A stretch of 64,000 bases of DNA from positions 14,012,445 to 14,076,444 of the forward strand of contig NC_087079.1 of the NCBI RefSeq assembly GCF_026151205.1, given 5' to 3'. Position numbers and translations under genes: made by a program. Source of the stretch: Bolinopsis microptera (lineage: Eukaryota; Ctenophora; Tentaculata; Lobata; Bolinopsidae). Under the pieces are notes generated by a model. It saw only the letters and a list, made by a program, of their open reading frames with translations. It was not told the origin of the DNA and did not search any database. This document shows positions 34,340-45,727 of the stretch, piece by piece; position 1 is the first letter of the stretch; each line of letters opens with the position of its first letter.

Positions 34340-34800
34340 TATTATAACAACCGCATAGCTATGGCCCGCGAAGTCTTTCTCCGGACGTCCACGACGTGCG
34401 AGCTGGGTGGCGCCCACGGGAGACCGGGAGTATCAGTGAGTTATCTGCGATACTTTCCTGAGGACGGAACTCACCTTTCCATCCTCCACAGCTTTGAAGT
34501 ACAGCAGTTGATCTCGATGATTGGCCAGGAAAATTTAGATTGATTATACATTTCTAGTGGCATCGGGGAGACGAAAAACGGGCTTTTAAACTTTGTAACC
34601 AAACAATATAGAGGGAGGGTGTCATAAAATTAAATACTCAAGTTAGCTACCACTGTAAATTCTTCTGAATTCTGTTGACCAGAGTCAGTTAGGACTTATT
34701 AGGGCTTATTAGGGTAAGATACTGCAGTAAAGTTCAATGTTGATTATATATTCAGGGTGGCAGTGTTCAGGATCTAGAGGGTTAGACATTTCAACAAACG
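34340..34800. repeat. Dispersed repeat, also at 38395-38870
   Basis: Shared stretches include ACAGCTTTGAAGT (34487 and 38439), GTAAATTCTTCTGAATTCTG (34656 and 38746), and GGGCTTATTAGGGTAAG (34702 and 38798), in the same order and spacing class. The element type was not identified. Small open frames in it have no domain. Confidence 0.6.
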
Positions 34801-35674
34801 CCCTAGTGGCTCAGGATAAGGAGACTTCTTATGAAACTCCTTGTTGCAGATTGACGGCTCTTGGTACTGAAAACATTGGACGATATGCTGGCAGTGTCTG
34901 CGGATCTCTGGCTTTAATATTGACCTGACAGTTATGATTCATTCTCAGACTAACTAGATCAGAATTTTCGGGGGATTTATATTCTCTTAAGATCGTCATA
35001 GGTGTAAACTGTAAAGTGTAAAATTCTCACAGAAAGGAAATGACTATAAACTTATTTCCTAGCATTTCAGGACGCAGTGTTCCGAGGATAAATCTTCATT
35101 TTAGTGGCCGTCGCTGAAACCAGGGGCGACACCCAAGTGGAAATATACAGTAATACAAATATTTTAACTAAAAGTCCTGCCTCTTCGGCGTGATTGCAAT
35201 CAGAACTCATAACCGAGAACTCCTCAGGGTTGTTGGCCAGTATTTCAAGACGCAGTGATATTCCGTTGATAAATCTGTGTCATTATAGCTGCCATGACTA
35301 CTGATAAGACGGGAAACACCCAAGTTTGCAAGCAGAACAGCAACAACAGTAGGGCTATTATTTATCAGTATATCATTCCGGTGATAGTTATGAGAAGCAA
35401 TCAGTGACAGATGACCCCAATAGAGAGATCGTTCAAGGGATCCTAATAATTGTATCTCAGATAACAACAGGTCTCAGATTTCAGAAGCAGAGAGAATCTG
35501 TAGGCCATTTACTGAGAAAAATCAACAATAAACTATTACAGGTTAGATGTTTATCTGAGTTCTATATCTTTCGATAGCAACTCCATCTATAAATCTGATT
35601 AGCACGTCATTCTGTATTCCACCAGTACTTGTGATCCTGGTTGCAGCTTTCAACATGTTTTATGGGCCCAACAC

Positions 35675-36150
35675 TCAGCTTTCACAGTTTATGACTTCTG
35701 GCCTCCTTGCGATGTCGTAGCAGGTAGACCATTTCTTGTTGTCGCGGGCTAACCAGATTGTATAGGAACATCGAAGAGCGACCAAAGCAGCCTCATTCAG
35801 GGCTTTATTCTTCGTTCTCTTCGCCAATCCAAAGTAGTTGAATAGAGCTGGTACAGTATGGTGCCAGAAGCCCCTACACCCAATCTCTACCGTAAAGAGC
35901 AGAGCTTTCCAACCGCACCCGTCGATGCCAGGAATCAGCTCTCTGTTGTAGCGTGCTTCTTTACGTGCTACTTGGTCACTGAAGTTACTCTCGTCACCAC
36001 AAGTCAGTTCAATCAGAACTACTTCTCTCAAACTATCCGACCATACTACAATGTCGGGTCTCTCCGCAGTGTTGTAGATGTGCTGTGGGAACTGGGCAGG
36101 TAGTGTATCCTCGTCCCATATCAGCTTCCAGTTACTTAGGAATAGCTAAG
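35675..36150 (-). pseudogene. Retroelement nuclease-domain fragment (PD-(D/E)XK type)
   Basis: The minus strand encodes WDEDTLPAQFPQHIYNTAER, then PDIVVWSDSLREVVLIELT, then KEARYNRELIPGIDGCGW and TVEIGCRGF, with a stop near 35675. The PD...ELT...K order is that of a restriction-like nuclease, and this block is common at the C-terminus of invertebrate retroelement polymerases. No RT is preserved upstream (to ~36300), so it is an isolated fragment. Confidence 0.6.
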
Positions 36151-36731
36151 CTTTATATAGATCCTCTATCGGCCGGTGATCAGATTTACCGACCACCCGG
36201 GCAGTATAATAGGTGCTGCTTTGTTAGCATTCCAATCCAGCGAGCAGGTTCTATTGCGGCAACTGTATCCAGTCTCCAGATATGAGTGAGAGGAAATATC
36301 AGGAAACTATTTAACAGAAGCAGTAAGCATTGAAATTCAACGAATGTCGAAGATAAAGACTAGAGGCTCAAATACACGTACCACCAAATAGCTTAAGCTT
36401 GATCAGTAACAAATACACTACCAACAGCCCATTTAACGTGTATCTGTTTAATATCATATATCAATGTTTATCAAATCGCAACGAACAGTCAATGAAAAGT
36501 AAAATTATGAAGAATATAGCATTCTGAAGAATATGACAACGATTAATTTATTTGGACAGTATAACAGATATACTCACACGTATACTACTATAATGTATAT
36601 TGTATATTCATATAATACTGTCAAAAATATGTTAAAACTTGAAACGAGTTCCAGTAAGCTTAACACAGATGTCAAATATTCGCAAAATGTTCGCCTAAAT
36701 ATCAAACTATTCGAAAATACCGCACGTTTTT

Positions 36732-36951
36732 ACGTGCGGTATCGACGAGCGGTATCGACGTGCGGTATCGACGTGCGGTATCGACGTGCGGTATCGACGT
36801 GCGGTATCGACGTGCGGTATCGACGTGCGGTATCGACGTGCGGTATCGACGTGCGGTATCGACGTGCGGTATCGACGTGCGGTATCGATAGTGAGGTATC
36901 GACGTGCGGTATCGACGTGCGGTATCGATAGTGAGGTATCGACGTGCGGTA
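36732..36951. repeat. 13-bp minisatellite (CGTGCGGTATCGA), ~17 copies
   Basis: The unit is nearly perfect, with variant units (GATAGTGAG) near 36886 and 36928. The left edge (36718-36741) is a small hairpin, TACCGCACGT-TTTTT-ACGTGCGGTA. A long open frame crossing it is a product of the period and is not called as a gene. Confidence 0.95.
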
Positions 36952-37251
36952 TCTAAAGTAAGCGGTCGATACGTGAACTATAAGCGAGACTGGATAGCTT
37001 CATTCCAGGGAACCGTTTAGATTATAAACGGTTGATCGTTTAAAACTTAAAGCTGTTCAGTGATGGATCATGTTGAATCGCAAGCTTAAAATAGACACAT
37101 TTATTATTAATATCATATCCGGGGTAAAGTTGGATATCGAAGTTTATGGTAAATCAGGATTTCACTATACCACTTCACAATGAAACAGTTCTTGGTTCTC
37201 GAACCTTCTTTTTCTTGAGGAATCATTACAGTAAGGCGCGGGCTGAGAAGA

Positions 37252-37497
37252 GCTACCTTACTCGGGAATATTATGACTGGGATAAAGTGGTGGGTTTTGG
37301 AAAATTCCGCCATATTTTTCCCGGTCATTAATTTTCCCAGTCATAAATTAACCCGCTATAATGTTCCCGAGTAAGGTAAACTAATAGTAATACATTTTGA
37401 TGCTTGGTGGGTTTTGGAACATTCTGCCATATTTTTCCCGGTCATTAATTTTCCCAGTCATAAATTAACCCGCTATAATATTCCCTAGTAAGGTATT
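37252..37497. mobile_element. MITE with ACCTTACTCGGGAA ends, partly duplicated
   Basis: ACCTTACTCGGGAATATTAT at 37255 faces the inverted TTCCCGAGTAAGGTA at 37362-37376. The inner and right half (from TGGTGGGTTTTGGAA) is repeated at about 37408-37495, ending TTCCCTAGTAAGGTA. Confidence 0.65.
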
Positions 37498-37789
37498 CAA
37501 TATTTCCTTTAACTTAACATCTGTAAAATAACACATCCTACAACCTACGCACTGTGCTCAAATTGTGGCTTAACTGGTGCACGTCAACCGCACTTTAAAT
37601 AGGCTTTAAAAGGGTTCCAATTCGTGCGTCAATCGTGCGTCAAGTGCACCCATCGACAGATTACGAAGTTAGAAATTATAATAGGGAGGCACCTGGCACA
37701 GCTGGTAGTATATTCAAAATAACACATACTAACCCGCTGTCCTTGTTAAGCGTATAATGTTCCTGGCTAGAACAATACATCCATTGACC

Positions 37790-37897
37790 TGATTAGGATT
37801 TACCAACAAATTTCTTGGAAGGTCGGAAGATTCAGTGAACAGTCATTGACCTGATTAGGATTTACCAACAAATTTCTTGGAAGATTCAGTGAATATC
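37790..37897. repeat. Direct duplication of ~55 bp
   Basis: CATTGACCTGATTAGGATTT through TTTCTTGGAAG is present at 37792 and again at 37845, both followed by a form of GATTCAGTGAA. Confidence 0.8.
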
Positions 37898-38394
37898 CCG
37901 GGAAATAATGAATAATTCATTGATTAGCATTTCACTAATAATAATGCAGACATTATCACAAATTATCTGATATGAAGTAATAAACCCGCGATGGGATGGA
38001 ACGAGCCTCAATACGATATTACATACATTTATATTTTGATAAATGATAATCATACATATAACATTCAATCAATAACCATTGTTGAGAAATGAAATTCTCG
38101 TTCAAGATCGTGAAACCATCCTACTGTTGAAATGTGCACCTTTGAAAACAGATCACTGCAATGCCGGGTGTTATAAATACCCTTTTTCTGATGAAAATGA
38201 ACTAGACCATTATTAGAAAACATAATATCTAGTTTAACAATGGCAACTTGCCAATATATCAAGGCTTAGCTACACGAGGCCTGGAATAACGAGAAATGTA
38301 AAAACATTTTAAGCATACAAATTCACTGTATCTGACAGAGACAACAACCCGGATAATACTTCATCAGAGAAAAACAGGTCTCTGGATTTGAAAC

Positions 38395-38870
38395 GATGTA
38401 ACTTGGAACACGGACGCTACCGCAAATGCAATCACAGCTTTGAAGTCCAACAATTCATCTCGATAGTTGAGCATGACAATTAAGATTAGGTGGCAGTATA
38501 TATAATTATATACCTTACGAGACATATTTATATTCGACATAATTCCGGTGACCTAAATGATTTGGGAAGAAAATATGGGACCGAAATTATTTGGGGAAAA
38601 TAATGATGATGACCTAAATTTGGTAGTCCGAAAATATAGTGTTTTCTCGGAAAACCACCGACTATCGTACCTTTTAAATATGTCTCGTAAGGTATCACTA
38701 ACAATTCATTACAATAAGTTAGCTACCAGTACCACTGAAAAATTGTAAATTCTTCTGAATTCTGTTGACCACTTATAGAGTTAGTTAGAACTTATAAGGG
38801 CTTATTAGGGTAAGTTAGCTGCAGTAGCGTTGATTACATATTCAATTCAGGGTGGCAGCGTTGGGTAGCG
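38395..38870. repeat. Second copy of the 34.3-34.8 kb repeat
   Basis: See 34340-34800 for shared stretches. This copy has an AT-rich insertion of about 200 bp between the two conserved blocks. Confidence 0.6.
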
Positions 38871-40180
38871 AGATATAAAGTACCAGACTAAGACATCGAC
38901 AGTTGTGAAATGAACATAAAATAGTGTTTATAGGGCACAGAAAACGCACAAATCGTGCTACAATTCTATATATTTGATCTGCATCGTAATTTGAAATGAA
39001 AACACAGCTTAAGGTACAGGAACTTCACAGACCACGAAGAGAAATGACAGGAATAGCACAAGTCCGAGAGCTCATCAAATCAAATGACATAAATATAATT
39101 ATAGTGACTTTAATATACAGGTATTAAGTGTGCCTTGACATCGATACCCAGCTCAAATTTATGAAGCTAAAGAATCAAAGGACCGCCAAATCACGCAGGA
39201 TAAAAGTTTGCATGCGAATGTAGTATGGATTTAATTTCTAAACTTCGTAATGTTATTACGCTACTAGAAAACGTGCTAAGTAAAAAGAATTATGAATCAA
39301 TTAACGAGAAGGCAAGAATGTTGGGTTAATGAGATGTATAAATCACTAATTATTGAGTTTAATCACTTATTCACTAATCATGGCCTTATCCGGAAAGAAA
39401 ATGTATGCGTAAAAATCACACTGTCCCTCCTTGGCATAAGCGAATAAATGAGGAAAAGATATAAATTATGAGATACGCATGAAGAAAATAAAACCATGAG
39501 AGACGTATGAGGAAAAAACCGAAGGTGTCATGTTAAGAAATGAAGAGCAGAAAGAATGAGAAAGTATAAAAGTAAGGTGGATCATGTGACCACGTACTGA
39601 CGTGTAATATATATATACACCAGCGCAGTACGGGTTACAATGAGCCAAACACCTGTGTCTAGAAATGCATATAATTATGAGTGTTTCCGTGTCAGAGTGA
39701 TCATATCATTAACAGGGTCACGCTGCACACTCGCCGAGATGTCTTCTTAGCTACTTGATGACGTGCTAGAATCACAGCTCTGACCTCAATCGTTAGCCGG
39801 AACCTCCTTATCGGATTACTTATATCGAAGAATTACAATTACAGCTGTAATCGTGACACCGTGGTAATCAAATTTAAGCGAAATCGTAACGAAGAACAAT
39901 CTAGAATTCCATCACAAACTAACAAGCAGAAACAAAAACTATGTACACGCAGAGGAACTGAGCTCAAACACAAACAGAAAGCTGCAAAGAACGACATAGT
40001 TTATTGTTACACCAAGCCAGCGAGCGGAGGGATTTTAATACGGTTACAGTGCTTAGTTAACTACACATATATCGGAGACTTGCGGTGTAATTTACATTCT
40101 TATTATATTGTGAAATGCTGTATGAGGAAATGTGATGGTATGGGTACATTTTCTCACTGGTCCCACTCGAGGAATGTACT
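38870..40180. other. No supported gene
   Basis: AT-rich sequence with short frames lacking any domain. A frame at 39861-40247 ends in a small 11-bp tandem array (GGAATGTACTG, 40187-40230), so it is not supported as coding. Confidence 0.45.
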
Positions 40181-41068
40181 GCAACTGGAATGTACACGAA
40201 TGTACTGGAATGTACTGGAATGTACACGAGATGTACAAATACAATAGAGCAGATTTATATCAGATTTATATGTATATGATATAACTGGAAATGCTGTGAT
40301 GTGTAAAGATTCGATGTGTAGTGCTGTTATCTGATACTGATATATGATAAGGCTGCGTCTACTAATCGGTCAGCAGCTTCGCTGTAAAAACAAGACAAAG
40401 GGCACAGCAAAATTACACAGGACTATTATATTATGTTGTATATAAAAGCAAGGCCGCGGTCTAACATTGCAGACAGCGCTATGATCTAATCTGTCGAAAT
40501 ATACACGGCAAGCAGACGAAAACAAAATTAATGTATAACTGATAAATTCTATGTATAGTAGTAGCTGAGTGGTTATACATAAGTGGTGTACATGAGATGA
40601 GTTGTTCAGTCTCGAGTGTACTTGGTATAATGCGATTAGCGAACAACAATAGTGCTGTGAGTTTCAGTCAATAGCTGTAAGAAAACAATTAGGTAATAAT
40701 GTTTAAGCGGGTATATAATTATAACTATATAAGTGATGTATTATTCATAAATTATAATGCTTATACAATATAGATACAACATATTCGGCAAAGAGTCGAT
40801 ATAACTCGAGGACCCCAGACTGATATAATGACAAGATAAATGAAGAAATGAGGTTGATAATAATTAATATATAGTTATCTACAAACTTGTTGGCTGGCTC
40901 TCAAATTTGGAACGAATGTTGATTTCGAACATATCAATTACAAATCAGTCAATTTATTTGCGTATTTATTTTGATATACTGATAGATTCTGAATTGTAGT
41001 TGAAAGTTTAATTGTTGACCGTATGGGTTAAATGCTGAAACAGTGATAAGTTCATGAATAGTCTATAT

Positions 41069-43331
41069 TTGATTCACGATGTCAATCCTTCGCAGCTCGG
41101 CGAGGCCCAGTGGTGCATTTCGCCGATCTACCGAAGAAGAATTATTTGATGCGCGGCGCGGCCCAGTATAGTTATAGTAAGTAGTGCATTAAGTCTATAT
41201 ATGTAATACTATTACTAATAAGTGCCATGAGTTGGCACGGATTTTTTGTCTCCGATTTTGAAATTTGGTACCAAAAGTTACCTGGGGACCTCAGGCTATT
41301 ATTCACTGGGCCGCGCTCAGCCTGTCATTCCGCCGAATCTCTATTCTATGTTAATGAACATGATAGCCTGAGTAGAGGTCCCCAGGTAACGTAGGACAAA
41401 GTTAAGTATGATTGGAAGATTCTGATAAATTTTCAGTATGATTCATGTTCAGGAACCAAAGATATGCATGATAGAATAATACGACAAAAATCAACGAATT
41501 TCGTCAAATTACGCGACTTTTACACCTAATTTTGCTCCAAAAGCCGCGCACCATCGAATTTGGCACCTAGGCGAAACTCACTGATCATTCTAAAAAAGTA
41601 TAACAAATTTGGAACTATATATTACATTTTAAACTTGACGAAATCCCCCCGCGCGGCAACGCGAACGGGACATTTTTTTAAAACACTGAAAATTGACCAA
41701 AAACCGACGTCCTCTGCACTCTGGCGTTGCCGTTACCAATTTAAGTTTGTAAATGGAGTTGGAACCTTGTATTTGTATGTTTATAACCTACTAGGACGCG
41801 CGCCGCCCGACGGTCCGCGGTCCTGATATTTGGAATAAATATTTTACGCGTATGGAGTATCACCCGTTAATTGGAACCTCGCAATTTTTAGCTGGGTTGT
41901 AAACAAAAGATAACAACAAAATATTTGTATAATTAACGTCGGAAGTGAGTTAAAATAAACGTTAGAATAATGTTGGTTGACGATGTCAACCCATCGAGAT
42001 CGTTGCTCTGCGAAGCAGAGCAACGATCGACGATGCGAAGCGAGCGTACTAAATCACTCTACAGTCGATCTTCGAGATTGTTCTAAAATGGCCCCCGGGC
42101 CCGACAGTTGAAACCAACTTCTATCGATGTATTTTCGGACGCTGATTTCGAATCACCCCCCATGACACAAGGTTAAAATGCTCCTCTGACGAGATATAGG
42201 CGAAAAACTGTCTCGATCACGTGATATGACCGTATAAGGAAGTTAGTCTAATTTTTCGTAGGGTTAGGGTTTCAGCATATGCTTTTGTTAAGGATTGGGT
42301 TAGGGTTAGTAGGGTTGGGATCAGATAAGAGGGTTAAGGTTTCGAATAGTCGTTCAGGACCAGCTAGAGAACGGGTTGAAAAAGTCACGTGACAGTCAAG
42401 TGTAGAGTGATTAATTATCATCCGATGCGAAGCAAGAATGCTAGTTCGCGCGGCGCGTCGAAGTCCTCCAAGAATAATGTTGTTATTTTAGTTGATTGAC
42501 GATGTCAATCCGTCGAGATCGTTGCTAGTTCGCGCGGCGCGTCGAAGTCCTCCAATTATTTTAGCAAAGGTTAAGTTAACCGTTATAACTGCGTCGTTGC
42601 TTGGCATGCAACATCAAGATCGAATTACTCGTGCGCGAGCAAGATGCAAGAGCAGATTAGCAACGCGCGTTCACGCGTTGCCATGCCTTATAATACTGAT
42701 ATTTTATCATTGATACTGATAGTGATACGTCATTACTGGGCCGCGCTCAGCCTGTCATTCCGCCGAATCTCGATTCTTATGAACAATAAACATAATAGCC
42801 TGAGGTCCCCAGGTTACTGGGCCGCGGTCAGCTTGTCATTCCGCCGTCCCGCCGAATCTCTATTCGTTGTTTCATAATTTTGGTTGTGAAATTGATGTTT
42901 TTCGATGCAGTAGAAAGTATCGTTTAGAGAATTTGAATACATACAACTTTGTAGTCATTATCAAATAATATACATACTTTTTACAGTTAAGTAAGTACTG
43001 ACTGAGTACAGAGCTTAGAGCTAAATGATTAGAAATAGAGAAATTTGAATTCATAAATGATTTTTTTAATTTCCTCGAACAAAGCTTCCCAGTAGAGGGT
43101 TTTTAGTATTAATATTATACATAACACGCCAAAAACTATAAAATTGAAAACTTCAAATTTTGCGCGATAAAAACAACGATCGACGATGCGAAGCAAGAAT
43201 GCTAGTTCGCGCGGCGCGTCGAAGCCCTCCAATTATTGTAGCGCGATGCACTACTGGGTCGCGCGCGCGCATCCAATAATGCTTCTCGTATGCAGATCGG
43301 CGAGCTGCGAAGGATTGACATCGTGAATCAA
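41069..43331. mobile_element. Composite fold-back element, 2.26 kb, with nested repeats
   Basis: TTGATTCACGATGTCAATCC at 41069, continuing into TTCGCAGCTCGGCGA, is mirrored by TCGGCGAGCTGCGAAGGATT through ATCAA ending at 43331. Inside are further copies of GACGATGTCAAYCC (41977, 42498), the repeated GCTAGTTCGCGCGGCGCGTC block (42440, 42523, 43201), copy B of the TTAGGG-core repeat (42045-42425), and three copies of the TACTGGGCCGCGCTCAGCC repeat. No transposase was recognised. Confidence 0.6.
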
Positions 43332-44525
43332 CTCCAATTATAAACCTACAACCTGAACTAGGTATACAAATATTATGTTATTGATCATCATGATCAACAT
43401 GCGAGATCATTATATCTCACTACTAACAACTAATTAAAATTACTCAGTAAGTTTATTTTGTAAATGTATTTTGAACCAGTACTTAAATGTAAATGGTAAA
43501 TGTGCTAAACTTGTTCTACACTAAAAGTAAATGTTTTATTGTCTATTTTACATTTTAAGTAACTACACATTTTATTAACAATGAATTTGAGTTGGTTTTA
43601 TTTGTACTTTTAAGAATAGCTGGAAATTCGGACGTCCGGGGTGGTTTTGAAAATTCGGACACTGACAGGGTAGGGGAGGGGGTGGTCTGACCTATCGCTT
43701 CGCCTGGGTCATTTCGTACCGTCGATCCTTAGATTTGAGATTGAAGATATGGCGCGGCGGAATGACAGGCTGAGCACCGCCCGTTATTATTAAGTATCAT
43801 TCGTCAAATAAAACGAAAGTTTGATATGCTCAATGGATTGATATGCTTGACTTGGATTGAGCCGAATACAGGTAAGTCCCTAATATAAACAGTTTTTGAG
43901 ATAAAAGATTTCTGCCTTAGCTTACTAGGTTGTCAGTCACTGTCAGCACAAAGAATAACTCAATAAGCTATATCAGACACAAACTTCGTTTAACTTTAAG
44001 CAAGCAGTTCTGGATAGGAGAGCTTAAGTGTGAAGGAGAGATACGAATATCAGCTATTCGTCGTACGACGAACATAATATTGATAGCAAGGTCTTGCCCC
44101 TACAGTTACATTACATAGAGATCAGATCTATTCTCAGAGGAAAGGAAGCCTCTACATTGTACATAAAACAACAATATCCGCATAGTGCATAGTAGAGTCG
44201 AGTGCAATCACTGGTTATTGTGATTTATGGTCTGTGGTCAGGATTGATTTGCGCTTGAGGGTGCAATCGAGAGTCGCGTTGGGTAGTACAGACAATAATG
44301 AATAACAATGGTATTGAAACTGAAAGCAACAGCAGAAGTGCTCACAGTTCACGCCAAGGAAAGAGGTGACAAGAAAATAAGCCATTACCATTACCAACTG
44401 TCACGTTTGTCGGATCGCTGCCATGATACGGGCATTTTCATTTATGAAAGCCAGAACTTTCTAGAACAAAGGGAAAGTTCCTGATGAATTTACCGATTCA
44501 TTGAAGTGTCACACTTAACAATTCT
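43332..44525. other. No supported gene
   Basis: AT-rich sequence. Short frames at 43930-44118 (plus) and 44215-44397 (minus) have no domain or exon signals that I trust. Confidence 0.4.
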
Positions 44526-44529
44526 AGTA

Positions 44530-44699
44530 AGGGGTCGTTCACATATCACGAAATCAGCAGAGGGGGAGGGGTTTTTCAAATGATTACGCTAGTGTAATTT
44601 TGACACAATTGCTAATAGTAATTGTGTAAAACTGATTATGGGGGGGGGGGGGGGGGGGGGGGGGCGGCAAAGTGATTACGTAATATGTGAACGACCCCT
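44530..44699. mobile_element. GGGTCGTT MITE (copy 4)
   Basis: AGGGGTCGTTCACATATCAC at the left and the inverted TAATATGTGAACGACCCCT at the right, with AGTA on both sides (44526-44529, 44700-44703). The interior matches copy 3, including TGATTACGCTAGTGTAATTT and a poly-G tract. Confidence 0.8.
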
Positions 44700-44703
44700 A
44701 GTA

Positions 44704-45040
44704 CTCTGTACTTGAAACCACACGAACAACTACAGAGAACAATGAGAGAAGTTAATCTATCAGTGTTAATAAGACGATCTTCTCCAGAGAAAGTAGAGGC
44801 TTTTCTAGGTTTCACTTCCTTCATCACAGATGGGTTGAGCGCCTTCCTCTGCACAACACTCTTCCTTGGCAACCTTTCAGGAGAAGAATCTTCTTTGGAT
44901 GTGTCCACATGATCAGATTTAGGGGATTTAGACCCTGAATCGCACTGATTTTCGGTGCACACTTTAAATTCATTATCTTCATCTTTTTTGTTGTGACTGC
45001 GGGTTAATTTCCGCCGAAGAGACTTCAGAAGATCAGACAT
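44704..45040 (-). CDS. Possible first coding exon of an unidentified gene
   Basis: The frame from ATG 45040 reads as a charged, low-complexity protein start (MSDLLKSLRRKLTRSHNKKD, then Ser/Lys/Glu-rich with SPERLPRKSVVQRKALNP). It is open for about 112 codons up to the MITE at 44699, where the frame turns into poly-proline from the G tract. No donor was clearly chosen and no homologous family was recognised. It lies 690 bp downstream of the eIF2 beta stop on the same strand. It could be a small real gene, a first exon continuing below 44.5 kb, or chance. Confidence 0.3.
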
Positions 45041-45727
45041 TTTTTTGAGTAACGCTGCTTTTTGTAGGAAGTTAAATTGCGATTCAGTACCTACAACGAG
45101 GAAGCATTACACTTCAAATGATGAAGCGGTTTGAATATGGCCAACAATATCATAAAATGCCATGGTAACTAATCTGCACGTGCAAAACAGTCACGTACCG
45201 TATCATTCTGCACAATTAACAACAAGATACGGAACATTTTCTAACAGTACAAAACGAATAATCTCGGGTATATAGTCACAGTTCACACACGAAACGAAAA
45301 TAAAACACCTTCTGTTGACGAGTGATATCAAATAAAAAGGCAATTGACATGAATCAAACATCTCTGTTACTCAAGACAATATCAAAGTTCGTTAGTTTTT
45401 TCAGAACCCCTTCAATTTTAAAATTTAATTTGGAGAGTACAGCAGACCCTTAAGCAGTGTCTTGGGAAGTTTATACAAACAATGGATTAAGTGATCGTCA
45501 ATGCCAGCCCCACACACTCTGATGAAACTGAAATGATGATAATTCACACTGTTGTCAGAATAATACACAGTATATTATAGATAAAAGTAATTTCAGAAAC
45601 GGCCAAATTAACGTCAACAAAAATGGTGTGGCATCAGAGAAAAGAGAACTCATCCCAATTCAAGAAGCAAGTCGGTTAAACGGGGAAATCAAGAGTCATT
45701 ACATACCTCGAGATTGAAGAAGACACA

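Noticed and set aside
36533-36931. Protein with 13-residue repeats
   Set aside because: The frame stays open only because a 13-bp satellite with no stop cycles through three frames; the upstream part has no domain.
36718-36951. CRISPR array
   Set aside because: The units are contiguous with no spacers, and this is animal nuclear DNA.
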